A DNA stretch of 33,814 bases from an uncultured Candidatus Poseidoniales archaeon (GCA_902520595.1 CABYOM010000011.1:1-33814); one strand, 5' to 3'. Shown: positions 18,155 through 27,758, counted from the stretch's first letter. Numbers and translations: made by a program. The notes: generated by a model not told the origin, from the sequence alone.

Positions 18155-19666
18155 ATGTTTGATGCTTACATGTATGAACTGGGCTGGATGTTTGCAGCCT
18201 TGTTTTTCGGCGTAGGTATGGGCACACTTACCGGAATTATTCCCGGGTTCCACGTCAACAATGTCGCTCTTATTTTGCTAGCATTAGCCCCAGCGCTCTT
18301 CAGTTTAGGAATACCGCTTTCAGCTGTAGCAGGGATTATCGTGTCTACCAGTACTGTACACACTTTCCTGAATTATATCCCCTCAGCGTTGATGGGGGCT
18401 CCTGATGCTGATCAAGCACTCTCATTACTCCCTGGCCACCGAATGCTGCTTTCGGGAAACGCTGCTCGAGGTGTTGCTTGGTCGGCTCGAGGATCCCAAC
18501 TGGGTCTCTTCTTGTCGCTTCCATTAATCATCGTTGCACGTATTGCTTTCGGACCTGAACTTGGATGGTATGAAGATTTACGAACGATGCTGCCCTTCAT
18601 ATTACTGACAATTTCCTTGCTCCTGCTCGCTACCGAAACGACTCGACTCGACTGGCCGATGTGGTTGCAAAAGACAACAGGAGGGCGATTTGGAACCGAT
18701 TCTCGATTAGCTGGATTCTTCTCTGCAACCGCCTTTTTCCTTTTGACCGGTTTATTTGGATGGACGATTATTGGCCCTCATTCATTGCCTGCCCGTTCAC
18801 CTCTTGATATGCCTGGTGCAAGCCTTCTGCTGCCGAGCTTAGCAGGTCTGTTCGGAATTGCTAATCTACTTGACATCTATGCTACAACATCACATCTGCC
18901 ACCTCAAAAAGAAAATTGGGATTTACCTCCTGCTCAACCATTAATCATTCCCTGCTTTTGGTCCGGAGTTGCAGGTGCATCGATGGGGGTTCTTCCCGGC
19001 ATGACTGCTTCACAAGCCACAGTGTTGGTGATGGGCGGCCGAAACGTTGCTGCTAAAATGCAAGGTAAGCAGGGCTTTGGCATGGATTGGGAAACCCGAC
19101 GATTGACTGAATTATCTGACGATGAATTACTCGAGATTGCCAAAGCGGAGGCTGACGATGGAGTCGAAGGACCACAAACAAAACAGGATTTGGAAATCAT
19201 CGCTATTTTATCTGCAGTAAATACTTCGGTAACAGTCTGCGTTCTAGGATTCCTCTACATTATCGGACGCTCCCGTTCAGGTGCAACATTAGCTCTCAAG
19301 GCAATGTATCCCGTTGACACTTGGAGCACCCTTGAGCCAACTGCTGATTTCATACGACTGCTTGCGATTACTCTGGCAGCAGGTTTGCTGGCTATGCCTA
19401 TTATGCGATATGTGGGCAAGGGAATGCTCCGACTTCACGCTGCAATTCCACTCCAGCAGATGATCATGAGCGTGATTGTATTCGTTGCGTCGCTGGTGTT
19501 TGTGAGTACCGGTTTTATTGGTCTGGCTGTCATGATCGTCGGAACAATGCTCGGACTTCTCCCTCCTCGACTCGGAATACGTCGCAGTCACGCTATGGGT
19601 GTTATTTTGGTTCCAATCACCTATTTACTGTTCAAAAATCTCGTTGACAATGCGGGATTCCTTTGA
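18155..19666 (+). CDS. TctA-like (tripartite tricarboxylate transporter permease family) polytopic membrane protein
   Basis: ORF 503 aa; GVGMGTLTGIIPGFHVNNVALILLALAP, repeated as ASMGVLPGMTASQATVLVMGG, multi-TM; GAGGTGA Shine-Dalgarno just upstream. Confidence 0.75.
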   Translation: MFDAYMYELGWMFAALFFGVGMGTLTGIIPGFHVNNVALILLALAPALFSLGIPLSAVAGIIVSTSTVHTFLNYIPSALMGAPDADQALSLLPGHRMLLSGNAARGVAWSARGSQLGLFLSLPLIIVARIAFGPELGWYEDLRTMLPFILLTISLLLLATETTRLDWPMWLQKTTGGRFGTDSRLAGFFSATAFFLLTGLFGWTIIGPHSLPARSPLDMPGASLLLPSLAGLFGIANLLDIYATTSHLPPQKENWDLPPAQPLIIPCFWSGVAGASMGVLPGMTASQATVLVMGGRNVAAKMQGKQGFGMDWETRRLTELSDDELLEIAKAEADDGVEGPQTKQDLEIIAILSAVNTSVTVCVLGFLYIIGRSRSGATLALKAMYPVDTWSTLEPTADFIRLLAITLAAGLLAMPIMRYVGKGMLRLHAAIPLQQMIMSVIVFVASLVFVSTGFIGLAVMIVGTMLGLLPPRLGIRRSHAMGVILVPITYLLFKNLVDNAGFL

Positions 19667-19746
19667 TGGGCCAAAACCATTTCATCGGAATGACATAGGG
19701 AAAGTGATATGCCCTTAGACCGAATCCATCGCATGTTGGTGATACC

Positions 19747-22700
19747 ATGAATGCCGTCTTTCGCTCCCTCTGTCTCGCAACTCTCATGGTGATTTCTACT
19801 TCGGTGCCACTTGGTATTTCATCGCTTGAACAAAACCCTGAGGTCACAAATACTTCAAGCCGCTCACAGGTTTGCTCAGGGGATATTTGCCTCAACGAAG
19901 CTCTACCAAATCCAAATGGCTATGATGATGCTACTTGGCCAGATGGCGAATGGATGGAAATCCACAACTCCGGCAACACGACTGTCGATGTTCGAGATTG
20001 GTATATTACCAACAAGGCTTCACGAACTCTCTACTTCAATTCAACATCAATCGTTGACTATGATGCTGCGGATTCGACAAGTTGGGAAATAGAACCCGAT
20101 GAATACATGGTCATCGCACGAAACGGAGTGCCAAATTCAGTGTTCTATCTCACCAACACCAACGATATTGTATCGCTCTTCAATTCAGGAGGGGTTCAAC
20201 TCGACCAAGCAACGTGGACCTTTTCCTCCTCCGGTGCGCCATCGGGTTCAAGCCTTGAAGAAGACAGTTCCAACGCAACCAACGATTGGGTTACTACAAA
20301 TGGTCCTACACCTGGTGCAATAAATTCAGGTGGTTCAACAGGCGGGCCAACCACCTATGCATCTGATTTAATCATCAGTGAAGTCATGCCAAATCCCTGG
20401 CCTTCCGATGATAATGCTTCATGGCCAGGTGGAGAATGGGTTGAGGTTTTCAATTCAGGAGTAGATGAAATAGACTTGACCGGTTGGACTATTCAAGATA
20501 CTGCTGGAAATGCTCTCGAGTTCGATGCTGACCATTTGATAGGATTTACAGCCAATGCAAGTTCAATGAAAATCCTGCCTGGAGAAACACGAATAGTTGC
20601 TGTAAATGGCTCTGGAACTTCTGGAGTGTTGAACAATGGTGTTGAAACATTGTCATTGTATTGGCCGAACGGTACAAAGTCCCAGCAGATCACATGGACC
20701 AACACAAAGTCTGGTTTTTCTATGGTCGAAAGCAGCTCATCTCAATATTGGGACTATGCTGCTTATCCATCGCCCAATGCAAGTAATCCTCTTGAATTTG
20801 CAATCATCGCTATGACACCATCTCCAATCGAATTTTCCGAACTCCTGTCAAACAGTAGTTCAGATGGTACGGCTTTCCCTGACGGGGAATGGATTGAATT
20901 GCTCAACACCGGATCCTCTACTGTAGATTTGACAGGTTGGTCAATCATTGACGGCATCGGTAATGTCACGTATTTAGATCCCGGATCGCTGATTTTTAAC
21001 CAAACTCAAGGTTCGTCATTAATCGATGCTGAAGAACGACGATTGGTCCAATTTAACGGAGACACGCAGTTGTGGGATTATTACAATCAACTCATGCTCC
21101 GAGATGCCAATGGGATGATCGTTGATACTGCTTGGTATGTTACGAACTATGGGCTGAATGTTTCGCTTATTCCCGCTGAAAATGACGCTGACCCTTGGGT
21201 TCCTTCAACCTGGATGACACCGGGTCAGCCAGATCCTAGTGAGACGCCTTCAACAGGCCTCGTTATTTTCACTGAAGTGTTCCCTGATGCTGTTGGAAGT
21301 GATTCACAACAGTGGCCTCTCGGCGAATGGTTGGAGATTTATAATAACGGCACGACCGCTCTGGATGTCGGTGGTTGGAAATTACAATCCTCTAACAGCC
21401 GCTCTTTAACACTCCATCAATTCAATATGCCCTTACAATCAACATCGGTAATTCAACCTGGAGAAGTTGCCCTCGTAGCGCTTAATGGCACGACCAGTTT
21501 CTATCTCAAGCACACGACGCCAGATTCGATTGTGTTGATTGACTTAAGCGGTAACATGGTTGATTCCATGTCATGGACTTCCACTGTCGAAGGTGAATCA
21601 TTAATTCCGTCGAACAGCAGTCACGCTGGGGCGGGACCACTTGGAGACGGCGCTTCTAACAGCAGTGGCTGGATACAGTCGGCATGGGCTACACCGGGGC
21701 AAATTAATCCTGTCTGGCCCGCATATTCAGGAACACATGACCTCGTAATGACTGAAATTCTCGCCTATTGTAACGGTGATTCAATCGAACCAGTTGAGGA
21801 TTGGGTAGAGGTCATGAATACCGGAATTGAAGACCTTAATTTAAGCCGCTGGAGGTTGGACACAAATGATGGAGATCGAAGGTTCTTCAGGACCACTTCA
21901 ATGTGGAATTTATCGGATGATTCAATGATTCTAGCACCTCAACAACGCGCTGTGCTGTTGATGGAAAGCAACATCATCTCTGGTTTAAGCGACCAAATTC
22001 ACCTCTCCGACCCCGATGGCGTCCTTGTACAAACCGCTCAATGGAATATCGTTAGTGATTGTCAAACCATGGGACCTGGAGAAGTAGAAACTGACAGCTG
22101 GGAGTTGTTATTATGGCCAACACCTGGAACAGAGGAGCCCGATGAGAGCTTGTTTGCAGAAGCACAAGACATCGTCCTCAGTCGATTTATGCCAGAAGGT
22201 TCTACTGATATTTCAAGCAATACTGAATTCATTGAAATCACCAACATTGGAGACAGCCTTGCTTACATGAACGGCTGGACCTTAACCCTGATTAATTCTG
22301 CAAATGATGCAACGGATTACTCGTTCACAGAAGTTGCTATTCCTTCCAACGGTTCTGTCATAATTGCAACTGATTACAGTGGCCTTTCAGTATACGAAGA
22401 CGGTGCAATTATTGCTTTTGATACGGCTCTTTCACCCCCAGGATTCACGCTTCCAGATTCGGGAGCTACTCTTCAGATTACCACACCTGCTGGTGTTCTT
22501 GCAGATACTGTTGCCTACGGAAACGGACCTGTCGAAGTTCAAGGATGGAGCGGTATAAGTTTGGTAGAACCGGTTTCAAGTATCCCTCTCTTGGTTTATC
22601 ACCGTGGTGATGGTTGTGGGAATTTACCTGATACAGACGTAGCAGTCGACTGGCAACACCGATGGGGGCGTTTAGGAGGAAGTACATTCTGCGGTCCAAC

Positions 22701-24681
22701 TCTTTTCTCCGGTTCCAGTGTCGTCACTCCGTTAATTGGTCCACAAGACGGTTTGGTTGACTTGCTTGCATGGATTGGTGGTGCAAATGAATCGCTTCAC
22801 GTCCACCTTTACCAAATTGAACAACCGAATTTAGTCCAAGCACTCATCGAAGCACACAACCGTGGTGTTGACGTTACTGTTGTTCTCAACCACGCAGAGT
22901 ATTGGTGGAATAATTACGATAAAAACAACCAATTAGGGACGGCGAATTATCTTGCAACTGCTGGAATAAACACTCTTTGGTTCGGTGGACAGAGCGATGA
23001 ACCTTACACGTATATCCACAGCAAAGTAGCTGTCAAGGATAACGAGAGTATTTGGATTGGTTCAGGAAACTGGAAGAGTTCGTCTCAACCTGCTCCGGAT
23101 GATCGAGGAAACTCTGAGTGGGGAGTCATTGTAGAGAACATAGAACTGGCGAACAAGGTTATGGAACAACTCGCATATGATGAATCGGAAAGTCGTACTT
23201 ACATCACCCAAGTAAACCCGGGTTCTGGACCTTCTGACTGGTCGATGGATTCGCTCAAATCGGTAGCCAATGGAACGCTCGCTGAACCGATCACAACCGA
23301 TGTCTCTGGCCGACTAATTACCTGCCCAGATACATGTGTTGACGGCTTGGTTTGGATGATTGAACAAGCTGATGAAGAAATACTGTTGTCCCTCCAATAT
23401 TTCGATGTTGAATGGAGTTGGGGATGGGGAGATAATCCCATTGTAAATGCACTGGAAAAGGCAGCGCAAAATGATGTGCGCATTCGATTGATTTTGAACG
23501 GTGCATACCTTGACAAAGACATACAGGAAGTTGTTGACACGTTCAATGAAGACTGGAACACGACACTTGGCTATGACGTCAGTGCAGTGGTAATGAGCGA
23601 GGATGATGAAGTTTCAAAATTGCACAACAAGGGCGTAATTATTGACGAAGAACACGTACTTATTTCCTCAATTAACTGGGGGGACTCTGCTCCAACCAGA
23701 AATCGCGAGATGGGACTCATTCTCAGCAGTGCTGAAGTCACGGCTCCATTCCTTGCAGGATGGCACAGAGATTGGGTTCGAACAGATAACGTCACTGACA
23801 CCGATAACGATGGCATGCCAGACTATTGGGAGGTCGCTAATGGACTGAACCGAACAACTCGAACCCTTGGCAATCTCAACATGCTTGAGGGAGAATACGA
23901 TGCAGATGGAGACGGTCTGAGCAACGAAGTCGAATACGTCTACGGTAGTCATGCAACGAATGCAGATACGGATGGTGACTGTATACTGGATGCCGTCGAA
24001 GTTTCATGGGCTCAGTCAACTGCAATGGATTCCACTCTCTTTGACGTATCTCCAACCGATGCGCTAACGCTTGCAGACGCAGACGGAGACGGCATCAATG
24101 AATCTGAGGTGCTCGGATGTGACCTGGGAGGTGTTTTGTTGGATGATGACCAAACGGTTGTTGACAATGGCTCATTAGATGACGATGGAGACATGGTAAT
24201 CAACCGAGATGATTTGTGCCCGAATACCACTGCAAATATTCCAGTCGATTCAAACGGCTGTTCGACTGAGCAACGAAACTCCAACGCTACACCAAGCGCG
24301 GATACAAGTTCGAACCTTGGAGCCGGCATGATGCTTCTTCTGATGCTTGGAGGCGTTGCGTTAGCAGGTGGAGCATTCTTCATTTTGAGAAATATCGAAA
24401 CAGAGGGTGAAGAAATGAAGGATCAGATTACACTTGAAAGCGAAAACCTCGATGCATTGGCGAACGGAGAAATCAATGCAGAAAATTGGCAAATACCCGT
24501 TCTTGACAGCAGTGCAGATGATGTAAAACCTACTGGCATATCCCCAGAAGATTTAGCTCGTTGCCCAGGATGGCCTGAAGAAACGATTCAAAAATATCTT
24601 GACCAAGGATGGCCAATGGATGAACTGGCAGCATACTATCAAGAACAGGTCGACCAACACTCCTCAAGAACACAAGATTGA
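19747..24681 (+). CDS. secreted/anchored phospholipase D-superfamily protein with six lamin-tail-like domains, TSP3-like repeats, C-terminal TM and cytoplasmic tail
   Basis: ORF 1644 aa; signal peptide; six LTD-like units (e.g. EALPNPNGYDDATWPDGEWMEIHNSGNTTVDVRDWYI, EVMPNPWPSDDNASWPGGEWVEVFNSGVDEIDLTGWTI); HKD motifs HSKVAVKDNESIWIGSGNW and HNKGVIIDEEHVLISSINW; DADGDGLSNEVEY, DADGDGINESE; TM MMLLLMLGGVALAGGAFFIL. Confidence 0.9.
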   Translation: MNAVFRSLCLATLMVISTSVPLGISSLEQNPEVTNTSSRSQVCSGDICLNEALPNPNGYDDATWPDGEWMEIHNSGNTTVDVRDWYITNKASRTLYFNSTSIVDYDAADSTSWEIEPDEYMVIARNGVPNSVFYLTNTNDIVSLFNSGGVQLDQATWTFSSSGAPSGSSLEEDSSNATNDWVTTNGPTPGAINSGGSTGGPTTYASDLIISEVMPNPWPSDDNASWPGGEWVEVFNSGVDEIDLTGWTIQDTAGNALEFDADHLIGFTANASSMKILPGETRIVAVNGSGTSGVLNNGVETLSLYWPNGTKSQQITWTNTKSGFSMVESSSSQYWDYAAYPSPNASNPLEFAIIAMTPSPIEFSELLSNSSSDGTAFPDGEWIELLNTGSSTVDLTGWSIIDGIGNVTYLDPGSLIFNQTQGSSLIDAEERRLVQFNGDTQLWDYYNQLMLRDANGMIVDTAWYVTNYGLNVSLIPAENDADPWVPSTWMTPGQPDPSETPSTGLVIFTEVFPDAVGSDSQQWPLGEWLEIYNNGTTALDVGGWKLQSSNSRSLTLHQFNMPLQSTSVIQPGEVALVALNGTTSFYLKHTTPDSIVLIDLSGNMVDSMSWTSTVEGESLIPSNSSHAGAGPLGDGASNSSGWIQSAWATPGQINPVWPAYSGTHDLVMTEILAYCNGDSIEPVEDWVEVMNTGIEDLNLSRWRLDTNDGDRRFFRTTSMWNLSDDSMILAPQQRAVLLMESNIISGLSDQIHLSDPDGVLVQTAQWNIVSDCQTMGPGEVETDSWELLLWPTPGTEEPDESLFAEAQDIVLSRFMPEGSTDISSNTEFIEITNIGDSLAYMNGWTLTLINSANDATDYSFTEVAIPSNGSVIIATDYSGLSVYEDGAIIAFDTALSPPGFTLPDSGATLQITTPAGVLADTVAYGNGPVEVQGWSGISLVEPVSSIPLLVYHRGDGCGNLPDTDVAVDWQHRWGRLGGSTFCGPTLFSGSSVVTPLIGPQDGLVDLLAWIGGANESLHVHLYQIEQPNLVQALIEAHNRGVDVTVVLNHAEYWWNNYDKNNQLGTANYLATAGINTLWFGGQSDEPYTYIHSKVAVKDNESIWIGSGNWKSSSQPAPDDRGNSEWGVIVENIELANKVMEQLAYDESESRTYITQVNPGSGPSDWSMDSLKSVANGTLAEPITTDVSGRLITCPDTCVDGLVWMIEQADEEILLSLQYFDVEWSWGWGDNPIVNALEKAAQNDVRIRLILNGAYLDKDIQEVVDTFNEDWNTTLGYDVSAVVMSEDDEVSKLHNKGVIIDEEHVLISSINWGDSAPTRNREMGLILSSAEVTAPFLAGWHRDWVRTDNVTDTDNDGMPDYWEVANGLNRTTRTLGNLNMLEGEYDADGDGLSNEVEYVYGSHATNADTDGDCILDAVEVSWAQSTAMDSTLFDVSPTDALTLADADGDGINESEVLGCDLGGVLLDDDQTVVDNGSLDDDGDMVINRDDLCPNTTANIPVDSNGCSTEQRNSNATPSADTSSNLGAGMMLLLMLGGVALAGGAFFILRNIETEGEEMKDQITLESENLDALANGEINAENWQIPVLDSSADDVKPTGISPEDLARCPGWPEETIQKYLDQGWPMDELAAYYQEQVDQHSSRTQD

Positions 24682-24704
24682 CAAGGGACCGCACATTGCT
24701 ATGT

Positions 24705-25463
24705 ATGATTGCCATGGCCTACTCATCAAGTAACCCCGTTCTCTCAAACGGTTTTTGGAACAGCATTAGCGGATATGAAACCATGTCCTATGAGGGCACA
24801 ATGCAGAAAATCGGAATCCTTTTTGGAACGATGGCTTTTTCTGCTCTAATGCTTGTTAGCATTGGGATTACTGTTGATCCGAACATTCTGGTTGTCGGCA
24901 CCGGGATTGGATTTGTTGGTGGATTTATCACATACCTCATCCTCTTGTTTAAGCGCCCTGAAAATCCGGCTAAACTCATGATTACCTACGCTGTTTTCGA
25001 AGGATTGCTAATCGGCGGTTTCTCCTTAATGTTCGAAGCCATGTACAGCGGTATTGTCTTCCAAGCTGCTCTAGGAACCGTATGTATTACCGGGACTATG
25101 TATGGTTTGTATGCAACAAGAATCATCAAGGCGACTCCAATGTTCACAAAAATTTTGATGACACTTGCAGGTGGAATAATGCTACTTTACTTCGTTTCAA
25201 TTATCTTTTACTTCTTGCCTGGTAATTTCACTGTCCCATTCCTTCACTCATCAGGTCCTGTTGGAATCTTAATCACTGTTGCAATCTTAGCAGTTGCCTC
25301 ATTTCTCCTCATCGTTAACTTTGATTTCATCGAAAAAGGAATCCAACAACGTTCACCAAAAGTCGGTGAGTGGTGGGGTGCATTTGGTTTACTGGTCACC
25401 ATCGTTTGGATTTATATCGAAATGCTTCGACTACTCGCCAAAGTTCGCAGTAACCTTGATTGA
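24705..25463 (+). CDS. Bax inhibitor-1/YccA-like integral membrane protein
   Basis: ORF 24678..25463 opens at TTG; likely start at the ATG for MIAMAYSSSNPVLSNGFW. Seven-TM pattern and YEGTMQKIGILFGTMAFSALM / VNFDFIEKGIQQRSPKVGEWWGAFGLLVTIVWIYIEMLRLLA resemble the YccA/BI-1 group. Confidence 0.8.
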   Translation: MIAMAYSSSNPVLSNGFWNSISGYETMSYEGTMQKIGILFGTMAFSALMLVSIGITVDPNILVVGTGIGFVGGFITYLILLFKRPENPAKLMITYAVFEGLLIGGFSLMFEAMYSGIVFQAALGTVCITGTMYGLYATRIIKATPMFTKILMTLAGGIMLLYFVSIIFYFLPGNFTVPFLHSSGPVGILITVAILAVASFLLIVNFDFIEKGIQQRSPKVGEWWGAFGLLVTIVWIYIEMLRLLAKVRSNLD

Positions 25464-25471
25464 GGTGAGTC

Positions 25472-26431
25472 ATGATGCGAAGCATCCCAGTAATTGATTA
25501 TTCAGATTACACCAGTGGCGATGTTAAACGACAGGAGAAGTTCATCCAGGAAGTTGGAGATTCTCTCAAGGACATCGGCTTTTTCGCCTTAGAAAATCAC
25601 GGAATCCCACTGGAAGCAATTGACCAAGCGTATGAGCAAGGAGATGTGTTTTTCTCTCTGGACGACACCGTCAAAAAATCATACCTCCAACCAAGCATCG
25701 CACACCAGCGTGGATACACTGCCTTTGGAGTTGAACATGCAAAAAACAATCCAGCCCCTGACTTGAAGGAGTTTTGGCAAAGTGGCCGTAGTCACCCAAC
25801 CAGCGGTAAAGTCCCGACATACGTTGCTAATGTTTGGCCTGATGCCCACGCACCGGAATTTCAGCCCGTCATTGATGGATTGTTTAATCAAATGGAGTCG
25901 TTATCTCAGAACCTTTTGAACTCGTGTAGTCTCTATCTTGGAAAGGACAAAACGTGGCTAAGCTCAATGTCAGAAGATGGCAATACAATCATGAGACTTA
26001 TCCACTATCCACCACTTGGACAAGACGTACCTGAGGGCGCAGTTCGATCTGCAGCGCATGAGGATATCAATTTCATCACTTTACTCGTAACCGCTACGGC
26101 AGATGGGCTAGAGGTGATGGACCATGATGGAAGCTGGATCAAGGTGCAAGGCGATGCACGTCACATTATTGTTGATTCGGGTGATATGTTGCAGAATCTC
26201 ACTAATGGGCTGTTCAAATCGACTACCCATCGCGTCATCAATCCGAGCAACTCGAACGTTCGGCGTTTCTCAATGCCGATGTTTGTCCACCCTCGTAACG
26301 AAATTGACCTTACCCCGCGTCCGGAATTTGTCGAAATGACGGGCGGTAAACCTCTGTATCAATCAATAACTGCAGGTGCGTATTTGCATCAGCGCTTGGT
26401 AGAAATTGGGTTAGCTGAAGATGAAGGGTGA
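25472..26431 (+). CDS. isopenicillin N synthase-like 2-oxoglutarate/Fe(II)-dependent dioxygenase
   Basis: ORF 319 aa; IPVIDYSDY...LKDIGFFALENHGIP N-terminal module; Fe ligands AAHEDINFITLL and TTHRVINP, 2OG-binding RRFSMPMFVHP (RxS). Confidence 0.92.
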   Translation: MMRSIPVIDYSDYTSGDVKRQEKFIQEVGDSLKDIGFFALENHGIPLEAIDQAYEQGDVFFSLDDTVKKSYLQPSIAHQRGYTAFGVEHAKNNPAPDLKEFWQSGRSHPTSGKVPTYVANVWPDAHAPEFQPVIDGLFNQMESLSQNLLNSCSLYLGKDKTWLSSMSEDGNTIMRLIHYPPLGQDVPEGAVRSAAHEDINFITLLVTATADGLEVMDHDGSWIKVQGDARHIIVDSGDMLQNLTNGLFKSTTHRVINPSNSNVRRFSMPMFVHPRNEIDLTPRPEFVEMTGGKPLYQSITAGAYLHQRLVEIGLAEDEG

Positions 26432-26435
26432 ACAA

Positions 26436-27758
26436 ATGAGTGATGATCTCATTTTACGCCTGTGTGCATCCATTGAAAATCATCAACCTATGGAAAGGTT
26501 AGAATTGGCCCTTTTTATCGAAGGGGTTGCGCAACGTAAATTTCCGGTAGATGAAATTGAAAAGTGGCTGCGTTGCGTACACATGCACGGAATCTCCGTA
26601 GCAGAGACAACCGCTCTCACGCAAGGAATGATGAATTCAGGTGCTGCTCTTGAGTGGAAAGGATTAGCCAACGTTGCAGACAAACACAGCACAGGTGGAG
26701 TTGGAGACAAAATGTCGTTGATTCTCGCTCCTGCCCTTGCTGCATGTGGCCTGCGAGTCCCGATGCTTGCAGGAAGGGGTTTGGGTCATACTGGAGGAAC
26801 AATCGACAAACTTGAGTCAATACCTGGATTCAATTGCAATCTTACGCCTTACCAAATGCAAGAAACTGTCAAAAAAGTGGGATGCTGCATCGCAGCCCAG
26901 AATGAGGCAATCGCACCGGCTGATGGATTACTGTATGCTATTCGAGATGTCACCAATACAGTTGATAGCATCCCACTCATCACTGCTTCGATCGTTTCGA
27001 AAAAAGCTGCAGAAGGGTTGAATGCTCTGGTTTTAGACGTGAAATGTGGCCATGCAGCGTTCATGAAAAACGAAAAAGATGCCATCGCTCTTGCACAATC
27101 AATGGTGGATACTGCAAAGGGGTTAGGCATCAACACTGTTGCTCAAATAACGGACATGAATGAACCAATTGGCAGCCATATTGGGAATGCATTGGAAGTT
27201 CTTGGCAGCGTTCTTGTTTTACAAGGTAAAGGATCTCAAGACACTCGAGATTTGGTTGCACTTCAAGGAGGGCAATTACTCGCTTTAACTGGAATCACAT
27301 CCACACGTGCAGAGGGTGTGAAATTGATTCATGAAGTGCTTGATAACGGTAAAGCAATGGCCCTTTTTGTTGAAATGTGCGTTCAACAAGGAACTTCCAG
27401 AACGGTTGCAGAAAAACTCGCCATTCACCCCGAACAGATTTTGCCTCAATCAAAGAAAGTCACCACACTTTACTCACCGAATTCGGGATTTGTGGAATCC
27501 ATTGATGCAATGGTTTTGGCTGAAGTTGCAAGAGAACTCGGAGCAGGTCGCTTTTCGATGAGTGATTCGATTAACCACGTCATAGGCTACGTTCTTGAAA
27601 CTGGAAAAAATCACCCGATTGAGAAGGGGAAACCTTGGATTTCAATACATCATGACCTCGAATTAAGCTCTGTACACCTTGCGCGCCTTCGCAATTGTCT
27701 GAAAATCAGCGACGAACAATCTGCAGAATTTCAGCGACTCATTACCATCATCACCTAG
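26436..27758 (+). CDS. deoA: thymidine/pyrimidine-nucleoside phosphorylase (bacterial/animal type)
   Basis: ORF 26421..27758, likely start at MSDDLILRL (26436). KHSTGGVGDKMSLILAPALAACGLRVPMLAGRGLGHTGGTIDKLESIPGF and DVTNTVDSIPLITASIVSKKAAEGLNALVLDVK signatures; lacks the long N-terminal domain of archaeal AMP phosphorylases. Confidence 0.93.
   Translation: MSDDLILRLCASIENHQPMERLELALFIEGVAQRKFPVDEIEKWLRCVHMHGISVAETTALTQGMMNSGAALEWKGLANVADKHSTGGVGDKMSLILAPALAACGLRVPMLAGRGLGHTGGTIDKLESIPGFNCNLTPYQMQETVKKVGCCIAAQNEAIAPADGLLYAIRDVTNTVDSIPLITASIVSKKAAEGLNALVLDVKCGHAAFMKNEKDAIALAQSMVDTAKGLGINTVAQITDMNEPIGSHIGNALEVLGSVLVLQGKGSQDTRDLVALQGGQLLALTGITSTRAEGVKLIHEVLDNGKAMALFVEMCVQQGTSRTVAEKLAIHPEQILPQSKKVTTLYSPNSGFVESIDAMVLAEVARELGAGRFSMSDSINHVIGYVLETGKNHPIEKGKPWISIHHDLELSSVHLARLRNCLKISDEQSAEFQRLITIIT

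Noticed and set aside
23199-23561. 120-aa minus ORF MFQSSLNVSTTSCMSLSRYAPFKINR...
   Set aside because: Antisense shadow of the PLD catalytic domain coding sequence.
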